Of a stretch of 64,000 bases of DNA, positions 44,701 through 53,369 are shown in pieces (the first letter of the stretch is position 1; each line of letters starts with the position of its first letter). Source of the stretch: Bradyrhizobium diazoefficiens (lineage in GTDB: Bacteria; Pseudomonadota; Alphaproteobacteria; Rhizobiales; Xanthobacteraceae); NCBI RefSeq assembly GCF_016612535.1, contig NZ_JAENXS010000001.1, positions 3,311,501 through 3,375,500 on the forward strand, written 5' to 3'. Under the pieces are notes generated by a model. The model saw only the letters and a program-made list of their open reading frames with translations. It was not told where the DNA came from and did not search any database. Position numbers and translations under genes: made by a program.

Positions 44701-46219
44701 CGGCCTGACAATGTCATGGCCAAAAGCTGTCCTGCCGGTTCTCAAGGACCAGATCATTCGCGAATGGACATTGCTGCCTGACGGTATCACAAGCTTCCTG
44801 CACCGCTACGGCGCCTCAGCTCATTCGATCCAGCAGTCTGTTCAGCCGCTCCTGCGTGCGGCATTCCTGCAAACGGAGGCCAAGACGGTTGCGGTTCTCC
44901 ATACGGGCATCCGGATCATTCGCAATCTCTCTCTAGACACCACGCAGCGCGCAGAACTTTTCAAGACGGCTATCGCACGCTTCAATGCGCACACAAAGGC
45001 CAATCGTGACGATTTCGCATCGTCCTATTTGCTGGTGCTTGTGATGCTTGATCCCGATGCGTCCTTGCCGATACTGCGGCAATGGCTCGATGCTCCGTCT
45101 TCCAGGGCGGACCGAAAGGCGCGTGCGGAAACGACGTTCAGCATGCTGTTCGATCGGCATGATCCGCTCACTTCTGATGCGCTTGCCGCCACCTCCACGA
45201 AAGGCCTAGAGGCGCTTTTGCATCTTGCCTATAGCCACATTCACCCGAAGAACGATCTCGTTCATCACGGGATGTATTCGCCCGGACCAAGGGACAATGC
45301 CGAGTCTGCGCGCAACGTCATCTTGTCTGTCTTGCTTGAGAAGCCCGGCGGCGATGCCTACGAAGCCATGAAGCGGCTGGCGAATGATCCTATCTTCGCT
45401 CTCCGCGCACATCGGTTCCTTGAGCTTGCGCGCGGTAAGGCCGAACGCGACGCGGAGATTCCCGCCTGGACCGCTTCCGAAGTGCTCACATTTGAACGTG
45501 AAGCCACCGCTCCAGCCAAGACCGGGGCGGATCTCTTGCGTATCGTCCTCGGCGTGCTTGCCGACATTGCCCTAAATCTGACGAAAGGTGACTTCAATTC
45601 CCGCGCGCTGCTCGAGCGTGCGAAAGACGAGGAAGAAGTGCAACAATGGCTCGCCGAGCAGATGAACTCCCGCGCACGTGGCCGCTTCCATGCGTTCCGG
45701 GAGCCAGAGGTCGCCATTCGCGATAAGCCTGACATCATTATTGCGTCCACGTCTTCGCCCGCCCAGGTCTCGATCGAGGTCAAACACGGCGGTAAAGACT
45801 GGAGCGCACGCGACCTTGAAAACGCATTGAAGACTCAGCTTGCCGAAGACTACCTGAAGCCTGACAACCGGCGGCACGGCGTCCTTGTTGTCACTCATCA
45901 TAGGAACCGCCGCTGGCTGCGCATCAGCGACAATAAGTCGATCCCGTTCGCAGATCTCATCGACTGGCTCTCCGGGATCGCCGCGACGATCACCGAGAAC
46001 GCCGTAGGCCAAATAGCGGCAAAGTGCGTCGGGCTCGATGCCTGGAAGGCCGAACCGAGCCCGCGAAAGCTATCGGCACCGAAACCCAAGGCGCCCGCCA
46101 AGCGGACCACCGCGGCTAAGAAAACTACGAAGAAGACCAAGAAGACCAAGAAGACCAAGAAGACCAAGAAGACCAAGAAGACCAAGAAGACCAAGAAGAC
46201 CAGAAGAACGCCTCGATGA
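41714..46219 (+). CDS. giant NACHT-like NTPase with C-terminal PD-(D/E)xK nuclease-like domain
   Basis: A 1501-aa protein, candidate antiviral STAND-type sensor. The N-terminal NTPase has Walker A AEAASGKT (51-58), Walker B WFFLDAVDEAH (111-121), sensor-like SCRVTDW, and the NACHT winged-helix signature FHHRSTQEYLAA (about 376-387). About 900 residues of helical-repeat-like sequence follow. Near the C-terminus KPDIIIA ... VSIEVKHG gives D1340 and E1355-x-K1357, a PD-(D/E)xK core, then a QLAEDYL helix. The end is a Lys-rich tail built of Lys-Lys-Thr repeats. Directly downstream of the split tRNA-Leu. The defence role is inferred from architecture. Confidence 0.75.
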   Translation: MMEFVDLDRYFVPLNKDQEPSLDIGRFWGPRAAGWLNWEELRRRRRVILLAEAASGKTEEFRHQRETLRADGNPAFFLRIEELAENAVEAILDGASVELFQSWLSGSGEAWFFLDAVDEAHLNRKSFDSALRHFARDLGAGLERAHVYVSCRVTDWRGAEDRTIFSRYLPAWNQPIIAPVAKPDDYSALLDPIFKDKRSPRDDQAAKGEKLLNELLVVQLVPLSPEQYRKLATKRGVPDVDAFVAAIARHGLEASTERSRDLLDLADYWKTYKKFGTFAKMLEHGITGKLGEPNPHRADNEALSPEEAREGAERLAAALTLGKSFTLRAPGDDSDPSLASGALNPREILPEWTDAKRNALLRRAIFAPATYGRVRFHHRSTQEYLAAGWLDRLIRNNCPRTEIFNLLFTERYGVETVVPSLRAEAAWLSLRQPDIRDEVIRREPLILVTQGDPGSLPLPVREQLLMQYASKQATGDISDDRLDARELWMFADEQLAPTVVKAWQANTREQFRYDLLRLIREGGIKGASSLARAVALDKKADDNHRIVAAKAAEACDDRATLTALSNELVRDAAKASPGLAASLSLILYPSFLSTADLLKIIAKSKNPAEHAAEDFGYELEKLYDKAPNAAARVALLGGLADLCLSKPFVDEHHRIAKNFGEIAKHLYNVARREVAGLAKVEPPTHIVRLLVAAERGGRDSYSSEAKPSLHELVRKNPPLNRALFWADVAEHRANTKGPIVDYWHVHFGSGSEALWGFTEADISWLYDDLKSRPNIEDKQVALSVILNLLHRAGRLAAEAGTIRAAIGKEAVLLDALQKALEPPAEGVTIRAHRLRREAHDREAEAQTKADRKSWIKFQNDLLKDPTVLSDPKNLKSWKTGVFRLHYLTNWLRRRTGSDIPRAVLEWRLLEEGFNRTIAEAYRDGMRRLWRSIAPVRPRRNRDGTITKKSPSILAFAGIGLEAAEDADWALRLTEKEAVIAARHGCRAEEGCPDWIDGLTMSWPKAVLPVLKDQIIREWTLLPDGITSFLHRYGASAHSIQQSVQPLLRAAFLQTEAKTVAVLHTGIRIIRNLSLDTTQRAELFKTAIARFNAHTKANRDDFASSYLLVLVMLDPDASLPILRQWLDAPSSRADRKARAETTFSMLFDRHDPLTSDALAATSTKGLEALLHLAYSHIHPKNDLVHHGMYSPGPRDNAESARNVILSVLLEKPGGDAYEAMKRLANDPIFALRAHRFLELARGKAERDAEIPAWTASEVLTFEREATAPAKTGADLLRIVLGVLADIALNLTKGDFNSRALLERAKDEEEVQQWLAEQMNSRARGRFHAFREPEVAIRDKPDIIIASTSSPAQVSIEVKHGGKDWSARDLENALKTQLAEDYLKPDNRRHGVLVVTHHRNRRWLRISDNKSIPFADLIDWLSGIAATITENAVGQIAAKCVGLDAWKAEPSPRKLSAPKPKAPAKRTTAAKKTTKKTKKTKKTKKTKKTKKTKKTKKTRRTPR
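46130..46203 (+). repeat. 9-bp tandem repeat (AAGAAGACC) coding for Lys-Lys-Thr
   Basis: About eight nearly perfect copies in frame at the 3' end of the NACHT-like gene, giving a KKT-repeat tail. The unit is a multiple of three, so copy number changes would alter tail length without a frameshift. Confidence 0.95.
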
Positions 46220-46710
46220 GAACCCGGAAAGCGTCGCCCACAGGCAAGAAGGCCCGGCGATAGCACAAGAGGGCGCGCAGGCGCTAGACCCGTTTTCGTC
46301 CCCGTCTTCGTCGCACCCTGCGAGTGCAATTTCGGCGCCGGTCAGCGGCTAGTCCCCTTGACGGAATGAATCTGCCACCCGGCACACCCAAAGGGCAACG
46401 CTCACTTGCCTACCGCAAGTTTCTCGCGCCGGACTTGCTGACCGCGTGCGATGCATCGGCCGCGATTCCCGGGGTTTCGGCTTTGAGGATCTTATCTTTT
46501 CGGGTCCGCGGGAATGTCGGCCTCTCCAAGTGCGCGACTTCTGCCGAGACGCGCGGCGCCGTCAAAGCCGCTCGCTTCCGCGCTGCGCTTGTGCAGCAGC
46601 GCGCCTGACGGTGCCCTACGGGCGTTTTGACAGCCCCGATTGTGCGCCTCGGCCGGAAACGCGCATCGAGGCCGCCATCCCGGCGGGCTCATTGGCGAAA
46701 GAATAAGATC

Positions 46711-46872
46711 ATGAAAACCGAAACCAAGTCGCGTCCGATGCACCGCATCTTCGCGGTCACCAAGTCCGGTGAGAACAAATACTGGCAAGCGATCGGTGCC
46801 CTAGGAAAGACGACGCCATCTATGAAGGCCACAGCGTGCATACGTCGTTCGCCTCGGCTCGCGCTAGTCTGA
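46711..46872 (+). pseudogene. fragment of a small conserved hypothetical gene
   Basis: The frame starts MKTETKSRPMHRIFAVTKSG and continues to YWQAIGA, which looks like the beginning of a short rhizobial protein of unknown function; after that the sequence loses coding character and another frame continues briefly. It is probably broken by a frameshift. Around it, 46220-46863 and 47164-48104 hold no gene I can support. Confidence 0.35.
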
Positions 46873-47163
46873 TGAGACTGGATGTGTGGCATGTGGGTGG
46901 TCGGTTCGCTCCGTCGCGGTGACGGCCGGTCGCCAGCCTTCACATCCCGAACAGCTCGGACATGAGTCGTGAATCAGCCGAACGGCAAGCCGCGTTAGAG
47001 TTTTTGGATTTGTTTCGCCGGCCGCGGCTAGATTTAAAATCTTTTCGGCAAGGCATGCTTTTAAGGAAGACGTCCGCGCCGGTTCCGGCATCATTTGGAC
47101 AGCATTGTCCAGGACGCGCCTCAACACGGCACGCAGGTGAGCATCTGAATTCGCAGCTGTCAT
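46864..47163 (-). CDS. small hypothetical protein
   Basis: About 99 aa, helical in the middle (LKACLAEKILNLAAAGETNPKTLTRLAVRLI), resembling a short C-terminal domain found in several rhizobial symbiosis-region proteins, for example the pattern L-x-A-x-I-L-x-x-A-x-x-G-E-x-x-P. The C-terminal part carries two Cys and looks less constrained. Coding is likely but not certain. Confidence 0.45.
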   Translation of the reverse strand: MTAANSDAHLRAVLRRVLDNAVQMMPEPARTSSLKACLAEKILNLAAAGETNPKTLTRLAVRLIHDSCPSCSGCEGWRPAVTATERTDHPHATHPVSSD

Positions 47164-48104
47164 GAGGCTCATCCAACGGATCAAATCTGTGCGCGTTGGC
47201 TTCGGCTCTCACCCAGTGTTCCTGAGAAGATCCGCCGAAACCCATCGTTCGATAAGCCCGTTTCGTCTAGTGATTGGTGCAATCGGCTTGTTTGCCGTCA
47301 CGCCCGACACATATAGGAAACATGTTTAGCGGAGGTGACACTGAAGCTTGGAATGCGATTTCTTTGGTGGGTTCGCGTTGTCCAGAACGAAGTCGAGAGG
47401 AGTTGTGTAACGACCGACCGAGTCCCCGTAGATCGTGGGGCCTGCAGCTCCGTCCAAGAGCGCGTGCTAGAGGTGATCAATCAATCTTTCTGCGGCGACA
47501 TTGTTCCGCCTAAAGTACCCGAACGGGCGGAGTAACGCCGAATGCAAGCAGCTCGTTTTGGTAGGTGCGACATCACGCGGACGCTTAATTCGGCAGCAGA
47601 GTCGTTTGCCAAGAACTGCTCAGAACCTTGTCGCACTTCAGCAGCAAAGGCCAAGGCGTACCTATCCCACGCGGCCCGATGTAGCGAGCCGGGCTCGCAG
47701 GCCGCGCGATTGATCCACAACGCCGTCTGAACCGGAGACACGAGCATGTGTGGCTAAAGCTAGTGCCGGAGACGAGCTCTACCACAACACCAAGGCGCCC
47801 TTTACAACAGCGACGGTAGTCAGCTGTTGGTCAATGTGCCGACTGGCGCAGGAAAGGCATGACGTTACCAGAGAAGCCAAAGCGAGCGCGCCGCCTCCGA
47901 CCGCGCCTTTCATGCTGGAGAATGTCGGGCCAGCCTAGACCGATCCAGGCTCGCTAGCGATGTAAAGCCCGCAAAGCTCGACGTCGGCCGATGGTGCAGC
48001 AGCTTGGCATCATGTGACGGCGTGGTGTTTGGTCCGATCAGCCAGGTCAGGTTGGAGGTGAGAAATGTCAGTCCGACGGCAAACAGCTCTCACAGCCGAG
48101 CCGG

Positions 48105-50006
48105 CTAATTCTCCGTCCGGTTCGTCGGCACGATGATCCCTCGTGCGGCCAGGCAGTTTAGCACCGTATCGGCCAACCGTTCCGGCTGCTGGTTCAGTGT
48201 TGTCAAATGGATCTCCGGCGCGCTCGGCGCCTCGTATGGCGCATCGATGCCGGTGAAATTCTTGATCATGCCCGATTTCGCCTTGGCGTAGAGCCCCTTC
48301 GGATCGCGCCGCACGCATTCGCCGATCGGCGTATCGACAAAGACCTCGATGAATTCGCCGTCGCCCACGAGATCGCGCACCATGTCTCGTTCAGCCTTGT
48401 AGGGCGAGATGAATGAGCAGATCACGAGCAAGCCACTATCGACCATCAGTTTGGCAACTTCGCCGGCGCGGGGGATGTTTTCAATCCGATCGGATTCGGT
48501 GAAGCCGAGATCTCGATTGACACCGTGCCTGAGATTGTCGCCGTCCAAGAGCATGGTGTGATATGACATCACAAATAACTTCTGGTCGACGACGTTGGCG
48601 ATGGTCGACTTGCCCGCGCCGGGAAGCCCGGTAAGCCAGATGATGCAGGGTCTTTGGTGCTTGAGAGCGGCGCGCTCCTTCTTCCCGAGTGAGAGCGGCT
48701 GGCAGGCCTTTGCGGCACGCCGCAAGGGAAACGCAATCATGCCGGCGCCGACGGTCCTGTTGGTGTCGCGATCGATCACGATGAAGGAGCCGGTACGCCG
48801 GTTCGCTTCATAGGCGTCGAAGGTTGCCGGCAGTACGGTTGCAATCTTGCAGAAGCCGATTTCATTGAGGCGCAAAGTTCGGGCCGCCACATGCGCGCCC
48901 GTGTTGACGTCGATCCTGTATTTCATCGCGGTGATGCTGCCGGACGCAATCGATTGCGTGCCGATCCGGAAGGCATAGGACCGGCCTGGCACTATGTCCT
49001 CCTGATCCATCCAGATCACGTGGGCGGCAAACTGATCAGCGACCTCCGGTCGTTCCCTGGGCTTGGCGATGACATCCCCGCGGCCGATGTCGATTTCGTC
49101 GGTCAGCGTAATGGTCACCGCATCGCCGGCTTCGGCACGCACAAGCTCGCCATCGTACGTCACGATCTGCTTGACGCGCGAATTGCGTCCCGATGCTGGA
49201 ACGACGATTTCGTCGCCAACGGCAATGCTGCCAGAGACCACGGTTCCAGCGTAGCCGCGGAAATCCAAATTTGGCCGGCTCACCCATTGTACCGGAAAAC
49301 GGAAGGGCAAGCCAGCCGTGTTGGACTGGATGTCGATGCTTTCGAGATAGTCCAACAGGCAAGGGCCGTGAAACCAGTCGGTATTGCGGGACCGGTTGAT
49401 GATGTTGTCGCCGTATCGCGCGGAGATCGGGACAGCCGCGATCGACGTAAAGCCAAGGTTCGAAGCGAACCTGACATAGTCGGCCATGATGCGATCAAAA
49501 ACCTCCTTGCGGTAATCGACCAGATCCATCTTGTTCAGGGCCACGACCACGTGCCGGATGCCCAAGAGCGCGCAAATGTAGGAGTGGCGCTTTGTCTGCA
49601 CCAGGACGCCTTTGCGCGCATCGATGAGGATGACCGCGAGCTGGGCGTTGGAAGCGCCGGTCGCCATGTTACGCGTATATCGTTCGTGACCGGGCGTATC
49701 GGCCACCATGAAGGATCGGCGCAGCGTGGTGAAGAAGCGATAGCCGACATCGATGGTGATGCCCTGTTCGCGTTCAGCCTCAAGTCCATCGACCAGCAGG
49801 GCCAAGTCGATAGCATCCCCAGTTGTGCCGTGCTTGACGCTGTCGCGCGCAAGCGCCTGCAGCTGATCCTCATAGATCCCCCTGCCGTCGTGCAGAAGCC
49901 GGCCGATTAGCGTCGACTTTCCATCGTCCACCGAGCCGCAGGTGATGAAGCACAGCTGATCCTTGCTGCTGGTGAAGGGGAGCTCTCGCAGCGCATCAGT
50001 ATCCAT
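48105..50006 (-). CDS. nodQ: NodQ/CysNC, sulfate adenylyltransferase subunit 1 fused to APS kinase
   Basis: Makes PAPS from sulfate with NodP, for Nod-factor sulfation or sulfur assimilation. The 633-aa product has an N-terminal GTPase ([13 protein letters not shown] near residue 26, DTPGHE, NKMD), EF-Tu-like barrels to about residue 430, and a C-terminal APS kinase (P-loop GLPGAGKST near residue 466, then [10 protein letters not shown] and [16 protein letters not shown]). Immediately downstream of nodP with no gap. The cysNC housekeeping version has the same architecture; the symbiotic setting favours nodQ. Confidence 0.9.
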   Translation of the reverse strand: MDTDALRELPFTSSKDQLCFITCGSVDDGKSTLIGRLLHDGRGIYEDQLQALARDSVKHGTTGDAIDLALLVDGLEAEREQGITIDVGYRFFTTLRRSFMVADTPGHERYTRNMATGASNAQLAVILIDARKGVLVQTKRHSYICALLGIRHVVVALNKMDLVDYRKEVFDRIMADYVRFASNLGFTSIAAVPISARYGDNIINRSRNTDWFHGPCLLDYLESIDIQSNTAGLPFRFPVQWVSRPNLDFRGYAGTVVSGSIAVGDEIVVPASGRNSRVKQIVTYDGELVRAEAGDAVTITLTDEIDIGRGDVIAKPRERPEVADQFAAHVIWMDQEDIVPGRSYAFRIGTQSIASGSITAMKYRIDVNTGAHVAARTLRLNEIGFCKIATVLPATFDAYEANRRTGSFIVIDRDTNRTVGAGMIAFPLRRAAKACQPLSLGKKERAALKHQRPCIIWLTGLPGAGKSTIANVVDQKLFVMSYHTMLLDGDNLRHGVNRDLGFTESDRIENIPRAGEVAKLMVDSGLLVICSFISPYKAERDMVRDLVGDGEFIEVFVDTPIGECVRRDPKGLYAKAKSGMIKNFTGIDAPYEAPSAPEIHLTTLNQQPERLADTVLNCLAARGIIVPTNRTEN

Positions 50007-50942
50007 TCAGAAGTAGCCTTCCCGCTTCTTTTTCTCCATCGAGGCCGCTTCATCGGTATCGATCAGCCGCCCCTGACGCTCGGAACGTGTCGCAACCTGC
50101 ATTTCCGCAACGATGTCTTTGATGGTGGCGGCGTCGGACTCGATGGCGCCGCTCAGCGGATAGCAACCAAGTGTGCGGAAACGCATCATCTTAAGCTCCG
50201 GTGTCTCGTTCGGAGCCAAAGGCAGGCGCTCGTCATCCACCATGATCAGCGCGCCATTGCGATGGACCACCCAGCGCATTTTTGCGAAATAAAGCGGAAC
50301 TACGGGAATGTTTTCCAGCATGATGTATTCCCAGACATCGAGCTCCGTCCAATTTGAAATGGCAAACACGCGCATTGTCTCGCCTTTGCGGCTGCGGGTG
50401 TTGAAGAGATTCCACAGCTCCGGCCTCTGGTTGCGCGGGTCCCAGACATGTCCATGCGAACGGAAGGAGAAGATGCGCTCCTTCGCCCGGCTCCTTTCCT
50501 CGTCGCGCCGGGCGCCACCGAACGCTGCGTCGAAGCCGTAGAGGTCGAGCGCCTGCTTGAGTGCGTCTGTCTTCATCACCTGGGTATGCAGCGTCGATCC
50601 GGAATCGATCGGGTTGATGCCGCGCTTGATCCCGTCCCGGTTCACATGAACGATCAGGTCGATGCCGAGACGTTGGGCCGTCTCGTCGCGAAAGCTGATC
50701 ATCTCGCGAAACTTCCAGGTTGTGTCGACATGCAACAGCGGAAACGGGACCTTCGCCGGATAGAAGGCCTTCTGCGCCAGGTGCAGCATGACGCTCGAAT
50801 CCTTGCCGCTCGAATAAAGCATTACGGGCTTTCGAAATGCGGCAACGACTTCGCGCATAATCTCGATGGACTCGGCCTCGAGCCGCCGCAGGTGCCGCGG
50901 CAGCGTGCGAGTCTGTGGCTTGGTGATCTCTTGTGCGTTCAT
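50007..50942 (-). CDS. nodP: NodP/CysD, sulfate adenylyltransferase subunit 2
   Basis: PP-loop ATPase that adenylates sulfate together with NodQ. The 311-aa product has [16 protein letters not shown] at the N-terminus, the PP-loop [43 protein letters not shown] and a C-terminal basic tail (KKKREGYF). The ATG at 50942 matches family starts; an in-frame ATG at 51008 would add 22 atypical residues. A nod box about 335 bp upstream points away from this gene. Confidence 0.9.
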   Translation of the reverse strand: MNAQEITKPQTRTLPRHLRRLEAESIEIMREVVAAFRKPVMLYSSGKDSSVMLHLAQKAFYPAKVPFPLLHVDTTWKFREMISFRDETAQRLGIDLIVHVNRDGIKRGINPIDSGSTLHTQVMKTDALKQALDLYGFDAAFGGARRDEERSRAKERIFSFRSHGHVWDPRNQRPELWNLFNTRSRKGETMRVFAISNWTELDVWEYIMLENIPVVPLYFAKMRWVVHRNGALIMVDDERLPLAPNETPELKMMRFRTLGCYPLSGAIESDAATIKDIVAEMQVATRSERQGRLIDTDEAASMEKKKREGYF

Positions 50943-51277
50943 TTTAACCAACTGCGGGTCCCCGCGCGGCAAGTCGCCGTTTCGATAATCTAGCTTGCCA
51001 TAGCGCATGAGCCGCTTTCAGAGTCCGTCACGGTGAACAGAAATCACGCGCGAATATTCGCGCGGGCTTCTCGAAAGTCATCCAGGCCGCGTTCCTTGCG
51101 GACGTGCAGCTTTCGTTTCCGTATCCCGCCAGCGCAACGGTTGAGAACGCAGAGAGATGGGAACAGATCGCATCTGCAATGACCACCTCACTCCCGTGCT
51201 TGAAGGCCGTTTGTTATGAGATGAGGAGATCAAGATCAACTCCATTTCAAGACCGAGACCCTGGAGCGGTTCTCTCT

Positions 51278-51324
51278 ATTCATTGTCTGGATGTGCGCCA
51301 TCGACAGAATCGATTTTACCAATT
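51278..51324 (+). promoter_or_regulatory. nod box 1
   Basis: A 47-bp match to the NodD-binding nod box: ATTCAT-N4-TGGATG-N6-ATC, then AATCGATTTTACCAATT. The two ATC-N9-GAT half units read ATT-N9-GAT and ATC-N9-GAT. Oriented rightward, away from nodPQ and toward the 52-codon ORF. Confidence 0.88.
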
Positions 51325-51500
51325 GTGCGGAATGGCAGATAGAAAAGCTCAGTTGGAGAAATAGATCATCAGGCCGGGTTGCCTCGTTTCATGTGAGGGC
51401 CGTCTCAGATGCCGATTGTCGGTTCTTGATTGGCTTATCATGCATCTTTGCGGCGGGCGCCATTCGGCAATGGCCTTCATTTTGACGTGTTGAAGGTCTC

Positions 51501-51659
51501 ATGAACGTCGGTGTCGACTTGTCTACGCGCGAGTGTTCGGAAGAATTGTTCGACTCGCGCCATCAATGGAAAGGTCGGAAGCGACAGCGCTTTGTATTCT
51601 TAATGGATATCGGCCTGCTCGTCGCCAAAGTTAGCGGCGAATGCCCTCGCCGTACATGA
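51501..51659 (+). CDS. 52-residue ORF downstream of nod box 1
   Basis: An ATG with GAAGG 5 nt upstream, encoding a charged peptide that begins MNVGVDLSTRECSEELFDSR, has a basic middle (KGRKRQRF) and a short hydrophobic run (FLMDIGLLVAKV). It lies 177 nt after nod box 1 and 76 nt before a strong terminator, so a nod-box transcript of about 450 nt would carry this as its only sizeable frame. No family recognised; the transcript could also act as an RNA. Confidence 0.4.
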   Translation: MNVGVDLSTRECSEELFDSRHQWKGRKRQRFVFLMDIGLLVAKVSGECPRRT

Positions 51660-51735
51660 ACCGCCGGCAGCCCTCCATCTGCCGACGGAAGCTGGTGCGA
51701 TGTTTTGTAGCATCGCTCCTCCCAGACTGAACTTC

Positions 51736-51765
51736 GCCCGGCCCCAAAGGGGTCGGGCGCTTTTT
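51736..51765 (+). terminator. rho-independent terminator after the nod box 1 transcript
   Basis: Stem GCCCGGCCCC / GGGGTCGGGC (one G-T pair) with an AAA loop, followed by GC and five T residues, in the plus orientation. The only upstream promoter-like element on this strand is nod box 1. Confidence 0.85.
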
Positions 51766-52357
51766 ACTGTGGCCGGATCCATCCGCATTAGCGGGCCAGG
51801 GTTCGCAAGCGAGCTCAACGTCTTTCAGCACACCCTTGGGACGCTTCTGTCCATTCTGCCTGGGCCTGCCCGTTGATCCGGATTGACTCCGATGGCGCAG
51901 GATGTTGTTGGGACCGCTCAAATCGGTCCAGCAGATGATGTCCTGCACAGGCAAAAGCTGATCGTCCGGAAAGATCACCAGACTCACTGGCTCCAGCGTG
52001 AGGTATTCCCGACATAAGAGACGTTTCATGTCGGCTCGTGGTGTCAAACGCTCAAAAGTGGGCCGTCGCGGACGGCGGCCATTGGCCGGTTTCGAAATTG
52101 TCCGAACCGGCTGTCGCGCGGCGGATGATCGTCAGCAACAGACATGTTGAGCAAGAGAGCCAGGCGATTATGCCACGTCAGGATCGGCGCTTTGATCGGG
52201 GCTCGTCGTTGAATGTTCGCGCGCGGAAGCATCCTCGTGGGCGGCCCGTCAAAACAGACTATGTCGGAGTGAGCGGTGGTATTCGTCCGCCGTCAATCAA
52301 GAGACAAGCGGCCACACGGGTCGCCGCTGGAGTTGAAGAACGAAACTCCTGTCGTCC

Positions 52358-52404
52358 ATCCACGGCGTGGATACATTCGATCATAACAATCGATTTTACC
52401 GATC
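52358..52404 (+). promoter_or_regulatory. nod box 2
   Basis: ATCCAC-N4-TGGATA-N6-ATC, then AACAATCGATTTTACCGATC; both half units are perfect ATC-N9-GAT. It lies 165 bp upstream of the 210-aa gene at 52569 in the same orientation. The stretch 51766-52357 has no gene I can support. Confidence 0.92.
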
Positions 52405-52568
52405 GACCTAAACGCTGGATAGTCAGCGCGCCGGTGAATTTAGATCTGAGACACCGCAGGTCGTCAAGATCGCTTGTCGATTGATCAGGCGGTCGGGCAG
52501 CCCTGCGCAATCGGGCCGGCAGGTCTCAATCTCCAAATTCGCGTGCAAGAAGGGTGCATGAGGCAGTC

Positions 52569-53201
52569 ATGACTATGAGTGGGGACGGGTCTACGGAATC
52601 GGCCAGTAGAGCGCCTGAAACGAGCGTATCGAGTGAAGACGCTTTGAGCGCCGACCCTTCGACTAACCGCGATTCACCCGCACAGGCGCGTCAAGCGTTT
52701 TTCGTGGTCCCGGTGAGGACACGTCCGCAGCACAGTCCAGCCGATCCTCACCCTATAGAGCGCATGGCGCAGTTTCATCGCTGCAATTCGAGCGTCCGGC
52801 AGCTCAAGCAGAGGATTGGGCTACAAATCGAAGAGATCAGGAGCCTGATTGACGATGGCAAGAACGTACGCCAGGCCACCGAACTGCTGAATGAGCTCAC
52901 AATCGAGCTGATAGCCGCAGCGCTCGCTCTCTGGGCAAAACGCGACGAGCGACCCGGCGGCGAGGTCATAGGTAGTGGAGATGAGCCAGTCATACAGGAC
53001 TACCGCAGCCTATGCGATCCGGAACAGCTGTCGGTCCTGGGACGAATTTATGATCATGCCGTTGCAGCATTGCCGGAAGAGATGCGAACGCATCGTAACC
53101 GAAAGCAGATCGCCAAACTCATTCTAGGACGAGCAATCATAGCTGAGTTCGAGCTGGGCTTACTCATCAGGTTTGTCGTCGCCGTCGCCTCTGCCGTTTG
53201 A
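52569..53201 (+). CDS. nod-box-associated hypothetical protein
   Basis: A 210-aa protein: a low-complexity Ser/Asp-rich N-terminus (about 1-50), a helical middle (RQLKQRIGLQIEEIRSLIDDGKNV), and a C-terminal segment PEQLSVLGRIYDHAVAALPEEMRTHRNRKQIAKLIL resembling a short domain in other alphaproteobacterial proteins. ATG at 52569 has GAGG upstream; GTG at 52554 is possible. Its place behind nod box 2 predicts flavonoid/NodD induction. Function unknown. Confidence 0.7.
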   Translation: MTMSGDGSTESASRAPETSVSSEDALSADPSTNRDSPAQARQAFFVVPVRTRPQHSPADPHPIERMAQFHRCNSSVRQLKQRIGLQIEEIRSLIDDGKNVRQATELLNELTIELIAAALALWAKRDERPGGEVIGSGDEPVIQDYRSLCDPEQLSVLGRIYDHAVAALPEEMRTHRNRKQIAKLILGRAIIAEFELGLLIRFVVAVASAV

Positions 53202-53369
53202 TCAAATATTGTCTCGTCCCCTTTGGGTTGGATCGAAGTCGGTTTCGGTGTTTAGAAGATGACAAATGTACGAACGCGCAAATGCTGCCGACAGGACACT
53301 TGCGTAAGGGAAGTCTTAATCGAGGTTCGATACGACCACTTTCGTTTGATTTAACCGGCAGTTTGAAAC

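Noticed and set aside
46130..46203. Short tandem repeats as a possible CRISPR array
   Set aside because: The unit is 9 bp with no spacers and is in-frame coding repeat; no CRISPR array seen in the window.
48891..49910. 339-codon plus-strand open frame opposite nodQ
   Set aside because: Antisense shadow of the NodQ GTPase domain, with no protein motif of its own.
51631..52047. 138-codon minus-strand frame
   Set aside because: It contains a strong plus-strand terminator hairpin and has no recognisable domain; composition looks non-coding.
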